Counted from the first letter of the stretch, positions 6,891 to 16,492 are shown. The stretch: DNA of 17,500 bases from Dysgonamonadaceae bacterium (GCA_031276105.1 JAISNS010000184.1:1-17500), one strand, 5' to 3'. Program-made: numbers and translations. The notes: generated by a model from the letters alone, not told the origin.

Positions 6891-7078
6891 TCATGTTACG
6901 CAACATCCTGCTTACTCTCTCAAAAGCATGTCATCCCGCGCTTGACGCGGGATCCCCTTCATTCCTCAGGGGAAAAGAGACCCTGTGTTCGGACAAGCTC
7001 CTACCTCGCCACAACAAAGGGGATTGCGGGTCAAGCCCGCAATGACAACTCCTCTTAAAATGATACTGCGTAACATGA
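6891..7078. mobile_element. MITE-like nested inverted-repeat element with two paired hairpins
   Basis: The outer ends are perfect 12-bp inverted repeats, TCATGTTACGCA (6891-6902) and TGCGTAACATGA (7067-7078). Inside, 6930-6959 and 7017-7046 are a second pair of 30-bp imperfect inverted repeats. Each inner copy is itself a hairpin with a perfect 8-bp stem: ATCCCGCG/CGCGGGAT around CTTGA, and ATTGCGGG/CCCGCAAT around TCAAG. The stems differ between copies, yet each remains self-complementary. No coding frame is present. The element fills the gap between two PUL genes, ending 4 bp from the stop codon of the GH39-like gene and 35 bp from the next start. No target-site duplication is obvious. Confidence 0.7.
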
Positions 7079-7082
7079 TTTT

Positions 7083-8441
7083 TTAATTCATAATTCTTAG
7101 TTCACAAAACCAGGCGTCGGATTTCACATTCCAGGGCAAAACGACCTTCACGCTTCCGTTTTTTACCGGCAGCATTTTTTCGTATTCAACCGCCGGGCCG
7201 CTGATAATTCCGTCGGCTATCCGCTTGACCGTTACACAGACGTTGCTTGCATTCGGGAATGTTTTATCCATGCCGGAAATATGAACAAGCGCCGTACCGC
7301 TAAACTTTTCGCTACCCAACAGGATGGAAATTTTTCGAGCTTCGTCATTCCTTGCGGCAATGAGATCGATGCCTTTATCTCCTGCCGATTGCAATACTTT
7401 TTCCGGCAGCAAGGCCGAAGCACGATACACCCAGTATTCGCCTTTGGTAACGCGGCGCCCATCTACGAGCGCCAACGCCCCATCTAAAAGTCCTTTGTCG
7501 CAGCAGTCCGCCCAGATAGCGTGGATTGCCCAATCAATGCCCGACCGTTGCAAGCGCGCCAGGTACCACGCCAGCATCCCCGACCGTAACTGGCTGGGAT
7601 CCAAATATTCATTCATATCCAGCTTCATGCCTGGGTATCCGGCGGTGGTCAGCATGGCGCGGATGTCGGCAGCGTCCGCTACCGGGTCGGCGCTGAAATG
7701 CCAGCTCCATATATCGGGAAATGTACCGTCGGTTTTAAAACGATTGATACAGGTCTGCATGTCGTCGTGTTTGAAGGCGGCTGTTGAAGGGCCGACGATC
7801 ACGGCGTTGGGAAAACGGCTGCGAATCAGGTTGACGGCCGTGTTCCACATCTGATGGTACTGTTCGGACGTTCTGTTCCAAAATTCCGCATTATCCGGCT
7901 CGTTCCATATATCAAAGCGCAGGAAATCGTTAATCAAACCGTCTTCGCCGAATTTATCCAGCATGGCGTTGATGAACATGATCCAGTCGCTGCAATCGCC
8001 GTTGTCGCAGGGACGTTTATTCGGGCTGTATCCGTAAAGGTCGCATACCAGCAAATCGAAAGGTGCGCTGTAAGGCGCCTGCGTTGTGCGGAGAATATGC
8101 GCTTTCACAGATTGGTACATTCCTTCCCACTTTTCGTGACCGTTGTGCCCGATCCACCATACATAATTGCCGGACTGGCCGCCTGCCCTGAAAAGCGTGG
8201 GTTTCAAAGGCAGCAGCAAACCATCGTCGGGTTGGGTGGCGTCGCCGTTCAGTCCGTGCAGGAAACCGCGTCCCACGCCCGAATATTCTTCCGCTACAAC
8301 GGTGGAGGCGTCCACTGTTATAACCGCATTATACAGGCCGCTGCCGCGTTCATCGTTTCCGGCTGAGATACAGGCCAAATATATAACCAATACTCCTGTT
8401 ACCAATAATGCCGGAAACAATTTGTTGACTGTTGTTTTCAT
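7083..8441 (-). CDS. GH39-like glycoside hydrolase (clan GH-A)
   Basis: The 452-residue protein has an N-terminal hydrophobic segment ending YLAC at C24, a weak lipobox; it is probably a lipoprotein but could be a plain signal peptide. The body is a clan GH-A (beta/alpha)8 hydrolase. FDIWNEPDN (176-184) supplies the acid/base E181 of the strand-4 NEP signature, and KLDMNEY (273-279) supplies the likely strand-7 nucleophile E278. LFRAGGQSGNYVWW (83-96) would be an early substrate-side loop. FDIWNEP followed by FW, T and QYH is most like GH39 (beta-xylosidase/alpha-iduronidase family), but the family assignment is by eye, and GH5, GH79 or an unclassified group remain possible. The C-terminal part (about 340-452) looks like the accessory beta domain common after these barrels. 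It starts 24 bp after the DUF4998 gene and is the first enzyme of the PUL. Confidence 0.88.
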   Translation of the reverse strand: MKTTVNKLFPALLVTGVLVIYLACISAGNDERGSGLYNAVITVDASTVVAEEYSGVGRGFLHGLNGDATQPDDGLLLPLKPTLFRAGGQSGNYVWWIGHNGHEKWEGMYQSVKAHILRTTQAPYSAPFDLLVCDLYGYSPNKRPCDNGDCSDWIMFINAMLDKFGEDGLINDFLRFDIWNEPDNAEFWNRTSEQYHQMWNTAVNLIRSRFPNAVIVGPSTAAFKHDDMQTCINRFKTDGTFPDIWSWHFSADPVADAADIRAMLTTAGYPGMKLDMNEYLDPSQLRSGMLAWYLARLQRSGIDWAIHAIWADCCDKGLLDGALALVDGRRVTKGEYWVYRASALLPEKVLQSAGDKGIDLIAARNDEARKISILLGSEKFSGTALVHISGMDKTFPNASNVCVTVKRIADGIISGPAVEYEKMLPVKNGSVKVVLPWNVKSDAWFCELRIMN

Positions 8442-8465
8442 CCTATTTTCCTTCCTGTTTTGATT

Positions 8466-9932
8466 TTAGTACCTGGCGTAAACGATCACTTCGCCAATAT
8501 TACAGGCAGTCCCCCTGAAACTGTCGGGCAATACTAATTTCAGATACCGGCTTGAAAGATTCCTGTCCGGTATTTGGATAGTCAAATCGGCATTGAGCTT
8601 GTTATCGTCAGGGAAGGCATTTTTACCGATCAACGTCCATCCGGCATCTTCCGGATCTTCGGAATTACCGGCATAACATTCAACGGTTTTGGTATCCGGG
8701 AGGTCCCAATTGCGGCGAGTAACATCTATCTGGCAAATATTCACCGGATTTTTCATGTCAATGACCAGTATATGCGGTAACGAGGAAGGGCCGTTTTTAT
8801 ATCCGCTATGCCAGAGCGTGCCATACAAGTTATCATCAAACAAGGCGTCGGGAAGCGGGTCGCCATCTGATGAACTGACATAAGGCACCGTCCAGTCTGT
8901 CCTGTCTAAGCGCAGGGTTGACGGCAAGTTATATTTTTTGGGATTGGCGGTCACTTCTTCGTCCGATCCGTACGGGAGAAAGACGCTTTGGATAGTTATG
9001 AAGTTCTCTTTTCCCATTTTTATTCCGGGCACCTTCGTTGTTGTATCCTGATTCTGTACGGTCACCGTTTTTTTCTGCGGATTATCCGGATTGGAATAGT
9101 CGTCATATTGGATAATGGTTCGCTTCAGAGTTTCATTGTTCACCGGTTCCCAGATGATATAGATGCCGCCCTTATCGTCCACAGAACGGATTTGCCGGCT
9201 GACCAGTGTTTCCTTATATTTTTCGACTGTCGGCAAGCTAAAAGTAAACGGCTTTTCTATTTCCAGGGTATCCAGTATCGGCTTGCCGTCTTTACGGGGA
9301 ATGATTTTGTATTTGACGGATACGTTAACATTTGCTTCCGCTTGCTGGTTTTCTATTTGGAATTTTACGCTATCGCCGGTGTAGCTTCCGGTAACCGTTT
9401 TCCCGTTTTTGTCGAGGTAGGAATAGCTTAAACCGATAAAATCGAACATGGTAGAAGTTAATCCGTCCGGCCAGTCAATCCCGGCTACCCAGGGGGAAGA
9501 GATAATCCTCGGCGTTGCCACAGTCAACGCCTGCACGTCGTCTATGGTGAAGGGAATGGTAGAAACTTCGACGGGTACCGACTTGTTTCCATGCTCGTCA
9601 AGTGTGTAAATTTTGAATTTGTATAACCGGGACTGTTTTAATCCGGTAATATTCAACCAAGAGCGTACACTGTCGATGATAATCACCTTGTCGTCATATT
9701 CAATCCGGGTTTTCCGGGCTTTTCCCAGCTGAACTGCGCTTGTCGGGATACGCCCCGCTTCCAGGAGGTCGATTTCCACTCTTTCGTAACCGATTGTAGC
9801 GTTTGCGTAATCAAACTTGCCGGAATATACGGTTTCTTTGGGGGCGAACTCTTTGACGTTGTCGAACATATCGCTACAGGCGCTACCGGCAATGATAATA
9901 GCCAGCCATACTAAATAAATTGTCTTTTTCAT
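8466..9932 (-). CDS. DUF4998 - discoidin domain lipoprotein
   Basis: This 488-residue protein has a short lipoprotein signal peptide with C19 (GSAC) followed by SDMFDN. Residues about 30-225 match DUF4998 as found beside SusC/SusD pairs: KETVYSGKFDYAN, AGRIPTSAVQLGKARKTRI and LYKFKIYTLDEHGNKSVP. A fibronectin-like stretch follows (about 235-335, GGIYIIWEPVNN). A discoidin-like domain at 340-488 (LDRTDWTVPY, LPHILVIDMKNP, SSRYLKLVLPDS) is related to the C-termini of the downstream proteins. Such proteins are taken to be surface glycan-binding components next to the SusCD complex. No catalytic residues are seen. It sits 32 bp after the DUF5000 gene and 24 bp before the GH39-like gene. Confidence 0.9.
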   Translation of the reverse strand: MKKTIYLVWLAIIIAGSACSDMFDNVKEFAPKETVYSGKFDYANATIGYERVEIDLLEAGRIPTSAVQLGKARKTRIEYDDKVIIIDSVRSWLNITGLKQSRLYKFKIYTLDEHGNKSVPVEVSTIPFTIDDVQALTVATPRIISSPWVAGIDWPDGLTSTMFDFIGLSYSYLDKNGKTVTGSYTGDSVKFQIENQQAEANVNVSVKYKIIPRKDGKPILDTLEIEKPFTFSLPTVEKYKETLVSRQIRSVDDKGGIYIIWEPVNNETLKRTIIQYDDYSNPDNPQKKTVTVQNQDTTTKVPGIKMGKENFITIQSVFLPYGSDEEVTANPKKYNLPSTLRLDRTDWTVPYVSSSDGDPLPDALFDDNLYGTLWHSGYKNGPSSLPHILVIDMKNPVNICQIDVTRRNWDLPDTKTVECYAGNSEDPEDAGWTLIGKNAFPDDNKLNADLTIQIPDRNLSSRYLKLVLPDSFRGTACNIGEVIVYARY

Positions 9933-9964
9933 CAGATTTGAAATTTTAATTGTGATACAAATAG

Positions 9965-11245
9965 TTATTTTACCGGTCTGCCATAAAGCGTTACTTCCGA
10001 CAGGTCGTTACATACCGGAGAAGAATAATTATCGTCGAACCCACCTAACGCTTCGTACCTGAAATAGCGGGTAGGCGGCGTGTAGTCGGGATAGTCGGGA
10101 TACATATACGCCATGTCGCCGGCCTGCCCAAGCCGGAAGAAATCCAGTTCGGTATCCACCGGCGGGATGGGTATCTTGTGTTCCGAAAGATATTCCCACA
10201 TGTTGGTCTCTTCGTTCAGGATATACATATTGTATTTTCCTACATTATTCCCCTTGTAATAATTGCCTCGTGTATTGGCCGTCAACTCAAGTTCGCCGGT
10301 GCCGTGCCGCTGATGAGTAACAATGCGGCTGAGTTGGTAATAGTCTCCCAGGTCAATGATGAGGTTCCAAGGCGCCCCTCCTTCAGTCTTCATGTAATTG
10401 AGCGAACTGCCCATATCGACAATATCGTCAATCACGTAGCGCAGGCGCGCTTCACCGGAGCTTCCGTAACACTGGGGAATTCCGGCTATCGAATCGTTGC
10501 TTGCCGGCAAGGACCATTTATCTTTGGGTATCCGGCTATCGGAAAGCAATTCCATTTTCCCCATATCAATTGTATTGGAACGGTTTCCGTAGAGATCGCC
10601 TACCTGTATCCGCACATTTACGGGTTCTTCGGGATTCAAGTTGGAGATAAACCTGTGTTCGGAAATGTTATTGGAGGAGAATACCGAAGTAAGGTTGCGC
10701 CGTTGGCCGTTTTGCATGAAATCAAAATCGACATACACATTCACATCCTGTTGAAGTTCATTCCGCCAGTCGATGAAAAGCGCTCCGAAAGAAGGTTTTA
10801 CAAACACGGTTTTTGCTACTTTATGAATGGCGGCTTCCAGTGGTTTCACGTTTACCGGCACTGCCCTCGATTTGTTACCCGCCCGGTCAACGGCATACAA
10901 CTGCACCACGTAGTTAATCGTATCGCTCAGACCGTATATATCCAGCGAATCGGTAAAATAAGAGGCCGAGAAGCGTAGCGTTTGACCGGTTGAAGTAACG
11001 TATTGCGCATCCACGCTGATCACATCTTCGTCGTCGGGGACAACATAATACAATCTTGCTCCGCCGTTAAACGGGAGGGGTTCTTTCTTCAGTACGGGCA
11101 CTCCCGGAGGCGTCTTATCATTGGAAGCGATTTCGAACCGTTGTTCATCGCAGGCGTCAAGTCCCAGAAAAAGCAGGAGCAATAAAGCCATCATTCCTTT
11201 TCCCCGCAGGGAAAAACAGCATTTGGATTGGATATAATTATTCAT
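9965..11245 (-). CDS. DUF4959 - DUF5126 - DUF5000 surface lipoprotein
   Basis: The 426-residue protein has an unusually long N-region (YIQSKCCFSLRGKGMM) before a leucine-rich core and the lipobox LDAC at C32; M18 or M19 could be the true start. The domain order fits the standard Bacteroidetes architecture: DUF4959 at about 33-136 (DKTPPGVP, LYAVDRAGNKSRAVPVNVKP), DUF5126 at about 137-241 (FGALFIDWRNELQQDVNVYV, VGDLYGNRSN), and the discoidin-like DUF5000 at about 264-426 (APWNLIIDLGDYYQLSRIVTHQR, RYFRYEALGG). This family regularly follows SusD and is thought to act as a surface glycan-binding protein, in the SusE/F position. It starts 35 bp after the SusD stop. The function is inferred from family and position. 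Confidence 0.92.
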   Translation of the reverse strand: MNNYIQSKCCFSLRGKGMMALLLLLFLGLDACDEQRFEIASNDKTPPGVPVLKKEPLPFNGGARLYYVVPDDEDVISVDAQYVTSTGQTLRFSASYFTDSLDIYGLSDTINYVVQLYAVDRAGNKSRAVPVNVKPLEAAIHKVAKTVFVKPSFGALFIDWRNELQQDVNVYVDFDFMQNGQRRNLTSVFSSNNISEHRFISNLNPEEPVNVRIQVGDLYGNRSNTIDMGKMELLSDSRIPKDKWSLPASNDSIAGIPQCYGSSGEARLRYVIDDIVDMGSSLNYMKTEGGAPWNLIIDLGDYYQLSRIVTHQRHGTGELELTANTRGNYYKGNNVGKYNMYILNEETNMWEYLSEHKIPIPPVDTELDFFRLGQAGDMAYMYPDYPDYTPPTRYFRYEALGGFDDNYSSPVCNDLSEVTLYGRPVK

Positions 11246-11280
11246 ATTGTTCTTTGTTATATTTAATTATTAAAAGATTC

Positions 11281-13299
11281 TTACCATCCCGGATTTTGAC
11301 GGAGGTTTGAGTTGATATTCAATTCCTTTTCAGGGATTGGAAACAAAAGCGAGGTGCTTGAAATTTTATTTACCTGCTTGGTTTGCAGCACAAAGAATGT
11401 ACTTGCCGTTTCTTCTCTGTTCGCCCAGCCATAAACCGGGGCCGAAAAGGTAGATATTGCCCGGTTGTGTCGAACCATATCCCAATACCTGCTGCCTTCA
11501 AACGCCAGCTCGATGCTGCGTTCATGGAGGATGATATCGCGCATGCCTTCTTTGGAAGCGTGTTTGTTCGGCGTTTTTGCATCGGGCGACGACCAGGCTA
11601 CTTCCACATCGGGAATGCCTGCCCTGCGGCGTACTTTATTGATTGCGTCATACACCTCCTGCGTTGGGGCGTCGAGGTACTCGTTCAGCGCTTCGGCTTT
11701 CATCAGGTATAAGTCGGCCATACGCATCAAGGGATACGGATAGAGGACGGATCGCGACCAATCTCCTGCTTTGGTTTCCGGATGCGACCATTTTTGAATG
11801 CCGATACCGGAATAAAGATTGTAATTTTTGCCATACATGGTTTGGAATCCGCCTTCCTTACCGGCATAAAAGCGCGTGGTAATCAGGTTTTCGTGCGATC
11901 GCCAGTATCCTCCGGTAATACCCATGTTGGCATAAAAACGCACTTCCCTGTTGAAATACAAATTGAGGCTTTCGGCTTCCGGCTGTATGAGTCCCTGATA
12001 ACCCGCAAAAGCGGAATCGTTCACCCCCGGAGTGGTAATAATGGAGAGACGCTCGTTGTAATTGAACGAGCGATCTTCGTCCACCGGCAATCCGTTTTTT
12101 GTATAAAACCGTTCCAGCATGGCATACGAAGCGGATAATTCTTGATGTGCATTTCCATTCTGATTGACAATGCCGGCATATCCCGGCGGTAACATAATAT
12201 TGGTTCCCTGCGCAAGTTCTCCCGCGCGAAACGGGTGCTGATCAAGGTTGGAAATACCCCATATCAGTTCCCTGTTCCAGGGATCAACGATAGCCATTCT
12301 TACGTTGTAATACGTTTGCATTTTTTCCGGATTTTCCTCAAAAAATTTCCTGTCGTACGTATAAGGCGCTCTATTGTATGAATAGAGGTCCATTCCGTTG
12401 GCAAGACAGCGATTGATAGCGGTATCGATGGCAGCGACTGCTTCCTTCCATTTGGTTTTCTTTTTGGCGTCATCGTCGTTTACCGGAAAAAACGGTTCAT
12501 CGTCGAAGTGATCGATAAAACCGCCAAAATAGTCTCTATTCGTATAAAAGGGGCTTGCCCTGAAGAGGAGCACTCTTGCTTTGATGGCAGTGGCAACCAC
12601 CTTATCTACCTGTCCGTATTCGTTGACTCCCGCCCGGTCATCTTTCAACATCGGTATGGCTGCGTCTATCGTTTGAATAATGTAATTGAAACAGTCTTCC
12701 ACCTTCGACCGGCGCGGGAACAGGTCTTCACCCATCGCATCAGGCGCAACCGCATGGTCGGATATGACAATGGGGCCATATTCCTTTAGCAGCAGGAAAT
12801 GGTAGTAGGCTTTCAGGAAGGTAACCTGTCCTTTCCAGTCGTTTTTTTCCACATCGCCCATGTCCTTTACTTTATCTATATTTTCGAGAAAGATATTGCA
12901 TTGTCTGATACCCGCATACAGTGAAGGATGGGGGAATTCGTCCTGAGAGCCTTTTCCGCCCGACCACCAGCAAAGTTCCGGGGAAGTAGCCGACTGTTCT
13001 CCCCGCATGATGCGAAGCGAACGGTGCCAATCCCTATCGCCTTCAAAACCGCAATATTCATCACCCAGCAGCCATGTAGAGACGGCTCCCCTTTCTTCGT
13101 GAGGCAGGTAACTGTATGCATCTGCCAGCGCATAATATGCCTGGTCTCTCTTTATAAAAATCTTGTCCAGCGTCAGTGTATTGTCCGGTACAATATCCAG
13201 ATAATCGCTGCAGGCAGACATTCCGGCCAACAGGCCGAGTATCGTAAACATTCCGGCGAATGAGCGCCGTATTTTCTTATAAAATGATTGATTGTTCAT
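11281..13299 (-). CDS. SusD/RagB family outer-membrane lipoprotein
   Basis: This 672-residue protein has a lipoprotein signal peptide (MSAC, C30) followed by SDYLDIVPDNTLTLD, the classic SusD start. The N-terminal SusD-like region includes AYYALADAYSYLP and ATAIKARVLLFRASPFYTN, a TPR-like segment. The RagB/SusD C-terminal part includes YPYPLMRMADLYLMKAEALNEY, YDAINKVRRRAGIPDVE and the family signature RDIILHERSIELAFEGSRYWDMVRHN, and ends LFPIPEKELNINSNLRQNPGW as full-length SusD proteins do. It acts as the lid of the SusC transporter and binds the oligosaccharide at the cell surface. It is somewhat longer than the common 500-620 residues. It lies 25 bp downstream of the SusC gene and is clearly its partner. 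Confidence 0.97.
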   Translation of the reverse strand: MNNQSFYKKIRRSFAGMFTILGLLAGMSACSDYLDIVPDNTLTLDKIFIKRDQAYYALADAYSYLPHEERGAVSTWLLGDEYCGFEGDRDWHRSLRIMRGEQSATSPELCWWSGGKGSQDEFPHPSLYAGIRQCNIFLENIDKVKDMGDVEKNDWKGQVTFLKAYYHFLLLKEYGPIVISDHAVAPDAMGEDLFPRRSKVEDCFNYIIQTIDAAIPMLKDDRAGVNEYGQVDKVVATAIKARVLLFRASPFYTNRDYFGGFIDHFDDEPFFPVNDDDAKKKTKWKEAVAAIDTAINRCLANGMDLYSYNRAPYTYDRKFFEENPEKMQTYYNVRMAIVDPWNRELIWGISNLDQHPFRAGELAQGTNIMLPPGYAGIVNQNGNAHQELSASYAMLERFYTKNGLPVDEDRSFNYNERLSIITTPGVNDSAFAGYQGLIQPEAESLNLYFNREVRFYANMGITGGYWRSHENLITTRFYAGKEGGFQTMYGKNYNLYSGIGIQKWSHPETKAGDWSRSVLYPYPLMRMADLYLMKAEALNEYLDAPTQEVYDAINKVRRRAGIPDVEVAWSSPDAKTPNKHASKEGMRDIILHERSIELAFEGSRYWDMVRHNRAISTFSAPVYGWANREETASTFFVLQTKQVNKISSTSLLFPIPEKELNINSNLRQNPGW

Positions 13300-13324
13300 C
13301 GTTATATATATCGTTTAATTGTGA

Positions 13325-16300
13325 TTAAAAAGACAGTTGAATACCTACATTAAATCTCCGGTTGATGGGATATCCCAGTCCGTTGCTTCCCATTTCCGGA
13401 TCCCACAGTTTGAAGGCGCTGATAACGAACAGGTTTTCGGCGCTGCAATAGATCCGGCTGCTTTGGAGGTGTATGGCTTTGATACCCGATAAATTATAAC
13501 CCAATTCAATGGTTTTCATCCGCAGGAACGAACCGTTGCGCAGCCACCAGGATGATGTTTGCACATTGTTTTCGATCAGGGTTGTTGACAAACGCGGCCA
13601 AAAAGCATGTACATTGGGGTTGGTTTCGCTCCAATGGTCATCGGCAATTATTTTCAGCGCATTGCGCTGATCGACAAAGGGCGCTATACCGTATTTCCAC
13701 TGCTCGTTTTCCCAGCGAGTCCCCCTCGGATCAATAAAAAACGATACTCTTGCATTTCCCTGAAAAAAGAACGAAAAGTCCCATTTCCCGTATCCTGTCG
13801 AAAGGCCAAAACCGTACTGTATTTCCGGCGTAGTGGGATACCCCATGGGTACCCTGTCGTTGTCGGTAATCTTGCCGTCATTGTTCACATCCTTGTATTT
13901 GATGTCGCCGGCCATCAGCGGCCCGAAGCCTTGCGTAGGGGAATTGTTTATTTCGGCCTGATCGATAAATAACCTTTCGGCAATCAAACCCTCCGGTTGG
14001 GAAAGATTGCGGCCTGCTTTTTTCAGGTATTCATCCGGATAATTCGGTTCATCCATTTCAATGATCTTATTGGTGGCATAGGTGAAATTCGCCCGCCCGG
14101 TCATCCAGAAATCGTTATTGAAGAAATGTTGGAAATCAAGGGAAGCGTCAATCCCCTGCGATTCTACTTCACCTACATTCCCACTGATTTTGGCCTCAAA
14201 TCCGGCAGTGGAAGGGTAATTTTCCCTGGGCCAGTAAATATTGCTGCGGGTATCCCTGAAAACATCTATCTGAAACTTTAACGATTCATCCCTGAAAAAT
14301 CCGACTTCCATTCCCAGGTTATATTTGTCCGACACTTCCCATGTGATGTCCGGATTGGCATAACGGCTGATGGTATAGCCGCTGTACGTATTTTGGAATG
14401 TGTTGCCCCAACGGTAGCCGGCGCCTCCGATGGCAATATTCGAAAGGAAGAAGAAGCGGTCTTTCCTGCCGGCAATAGCGTCGTTTCCAACCAATCCGCG
14501 GCTGGCTTTCAGTTTCAATAAGCCGATGCTGTTTTTCATTGGCTTCCAAAAAGATTCGTTGGAAATCAACCATCCGAGGCCTAATGAAGGGAAAAAGCCG
14601 AACTGTTTACTGCCGGTGAACTTTTCCGAACCGTTGTAGCCGTAGGCAAATTCAAGAAAATAGCGGGAATCGTAATCGTATGTCAGCCTGCCCGAATTTC
14701 CGATGTTGCGTTCGGGAAGTGTTTCGTAGATGTCACCGCTATTTCCGCTGGTTAACTGATATTCTTCGGCAATGCCTACCGTCATGGCTCCTACCGAATG
14801 TTTGCCGAATTTGCGGTCCCAGTTCAAACGCGCTTCAAAATAATAGTGGGCGCTGGCGTCGCGTTTAGGTTCCACATCACCCAGGAAAGACTTTCCACCG
14901 GTTGGATTCAGGGCAAAAAGGTAATACATCCCTGTAATTTGGTTATAATAAGCTACATCGTAATAATAGGGGTCAAATTTTCTCTTTGCCGAATAATAGC
15001 TCCAGGTATTTGCCGATACTTTCGCCTGTATTTTTAATCCTTCGGTAATCGCAGACAAGTCCTGCATCAGGGTTGCCTGTGCCGTGATAGTGCTTTCGTT
15101 CCGATCTTCATATCCCTTAACCATTTCGGCGTAAGCATTTTGTTTGAGGCCGCTTGCGGTATAGAGACTTCCGAAAAGCGTATGGTCGGTAAAGATGTTG
15201 GCGACGTCCGGTTCATATACGGCGGGGAAATCTACCGGATTGGAGTTCATCACCATCCTGAAAATGTCGCTTGCCTGATTATACGGCCCCGTATAAGTTT
15301 CAAAACGTCCCTGTATCCTTGTATCCAGCATTGTGGTGGAAGTCAGTTTGAAGATAACGTTGCTCCGGATATGAAACCGGTTGATATCTATATTGTTATT
15401 GAAATTGTTACGTTTATCCATTTTCAACAGTCCGGATTCATTATCAAATCCTCCGGCAACATAATAAGTAGCTTCTTTGCCTCCTCCCGACACGTTCAGG
15501 TTGGCTTTGGTATTGATCGTTTGCTTGTTGAACAGTACATCATACCAGTCCGTATTGGGATAAACCATCCTGTTTTCTCCTTGCAAGGTTGATTGTATCT
15601 TCTGTTCGCTGTAATAAGCGCTTGTGCCGGGATTCCTCGAAGCGTATGCTTCATTATAGAGCCGCATGTACGAGACGCCGTCAAGCAGTTCGTTCATTCT
15701 TGTGGGAGCGGCTACATGTACATCCACCCGGGCGTTGATTTTGGCTGTGCCTTCGCGTCCCCCTTTGGTATTTACCATAATGATGCCATTAGCTCCGCGC
15801 GCTCCATACAAAACGGTGGCAGAAGCATCTTTCAGTACGGAGAAGGACTCAATATCGTCCGGTTGTATCCGCGCCAAGTCGTTGCTTGTAGCTTCGAAGC
15901 CGTCGATCAGGATAAGCGGGTCGCTTTTGTAGCCGAAAGTAGTAACACCCCGCACAAAGAATTGGGCATTGTCGGCGCCCGGCTCTCCGCTCGTTTGGTA
16001 AGAAATAACGCCGGGAATTCTACCGGCTAAAGCATTGGTCAGGTTGCTGGCCGGTATCTTCAAATCGGATATTTTCACCGTTTCGATAGAAGAAACCACG
16101 CTTGATTTTTTTTGTTTTCCGAAAGCCACGATGGTTACTTCGTCCAGTTCGTCGGTTTTCGACTGGAGAGTTACATCCACTTTCCGCTGATTTCCCACTG
16201 TCAGCGTAAAGGTTTCGAATCCAATAAAAGAAATGTCCAGGACACTGGCGGGCGTCAGGTTTCCGATACTGAAACTTCCGTCCAAATCTGTAATCACCCC

Positions 16301-16492
16301 GCGGGTGGTACCCCTGAGGGATACGGTTACTCCCGGCAGGGGTTCGCCGGTATCGTCTTTCACCACACCGGTTACCGTTACATTTTGAGCAAACAGCGAA
16401 AATGTACAAACGGATATACATACGCTAAACAGCAATTTCCGCATATTGCTCCAATTAATCGTTTTTCTTTTCTTCGTGTTTAAATTCATCAT
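13325..16492 (-). CDS. SusC/RagA family TonB-dependent outer-membrane transporter
   Basis: A 1055-residue protein. After a signal peptide (core LLFSVCISVCTFSLFA, cut before QN at about 36) comes a CarboxypepD_reg-like domain at 37-112 (GVVKDDTGEPLPGVTV). The TonB box is DEVTIVAFG (117-125), followed by a plug domain to about 248 ending in the SusC signature SVLKDASATVLYGARGANG, then the barrel to the C-terminal RRFNVGIQLSF. It imports glycan fragments with SusD using TonB energy. There is no STN domain before the carboxypeptidase-like domain, so it is not the sigma/anti-sigma signalling type. M17, at 16444, is an alternative start: it is preceded by GGAG 5 bp away and gives a more standard signal peptide; the longer form adds a basic N-region. 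It heads the operon, downstream of an odd leader with a hairpin and a CT tract. Confidence 0.97.
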   Translation of the reverse strand: MMNLNTKKRKTINWSNMRKLLFSVCISVCTFSLFAQNVTVTGVVKDDTGEPLPGVTVSLRGTTRGVITDLDGSFSIGNLTPASVLDISFIGFETFTLTVGNQRKVDVTLQSKTDELDEVTIVAFGKQKKSSVVSSIETVKISDLKIPASNLTNALAGRIPGVISYQTSGEPGADNAQFFVRGVTTFGYKSDPLILIDGFEATSNDLARIQPDDIESFSVLKDASATVLYGARGANGIIMVNTKGGREGTAKINARVDVHVAAPTRMNELLDGVSYMRLYNEAYASRNPGTSAYYSEQKIQSTLQGENRMVYPNTDWYDVLFNKQTINTKANLNVSGGGKEATYYVAGGFDNESGLLKMDKRNNFNNNIDINRFHIRSNVIFKLTSTTMLDTRIQGRFETYTGPYNQASDIFRMVMNSNPVDFPAVYEPDVANIFTDHTLFGSLYTASGLKQNAYAEMVKGYEDRNESTITAQATLMQDLSAITEGLKIQAKVSANTWSYYSAKRKFDPYYYDVAYYNQITGMYYLFALNPTGGKSFLGDVEPKRDASAHYYFEARLNWDRKFGKHSVGAMTVGIAEEYQLTSGNSGDIYETLPERNIGNSGRLTYDYDSRYFLEFAYGYNGSEKFTGSKQFGFFPSLGLGWLISNESFWKPMKNSIGLLKLKASRGLVGNDAIAGRKDRFFFLSNIAIGGAGYRWGNTFQNTYSGYTISRYANPDITWEVSDKYNLGMEVGFFRDESLKFQIDVFRDTRSNIYWPRENYPSTAGFEAKISGNVGEVESQGIDASLDFQHFFNNDFWMTGRANFTYATNKIIEMDEPNYPDEYLKKAGRNLSQPEGLIAERLFIDQAEINNSPTQGFGPLMAGDIKYKDVNNDGKITDNDRVPMGYPTTPEIQYGFGLSTGYGKWDFSFFFQGNARVSFFIDPRGTRWENEQWKYGIAPFVDQRNALKIIADDHWSETNPNVHAFWPRLSTTLIENNVQTSSWWLRNGSFLRMKTIELGYNLSGIKAIHLQSSRIYCSAENLFVISAFKLWDPEMGSNGLGYPINRRFNVGIQLSF

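Noticed and set aside
7324-8366. Plus-strand frames of 170-176 residues
   Set aside because: These are antisense shadows of the GH39-like gene, which has NEP and NEY catalytic motifs on the minus strand.
10178-10978. 266-residue open frame on the plus strand
   Set aside because: It lies entirely antisense to the DUF4959-DUF5126-DUF5000 gene, whose protein has clear domains. The plus-strand translation has no recognisable features.
16444-16492. Choosing M17 as the definite susC start
   Set aside because: GGAG before M17 is attractive, but Bacteroidetes do not depend on Shine-Dalgarno sites and the longer N-region is acceptable; left as an alternative.
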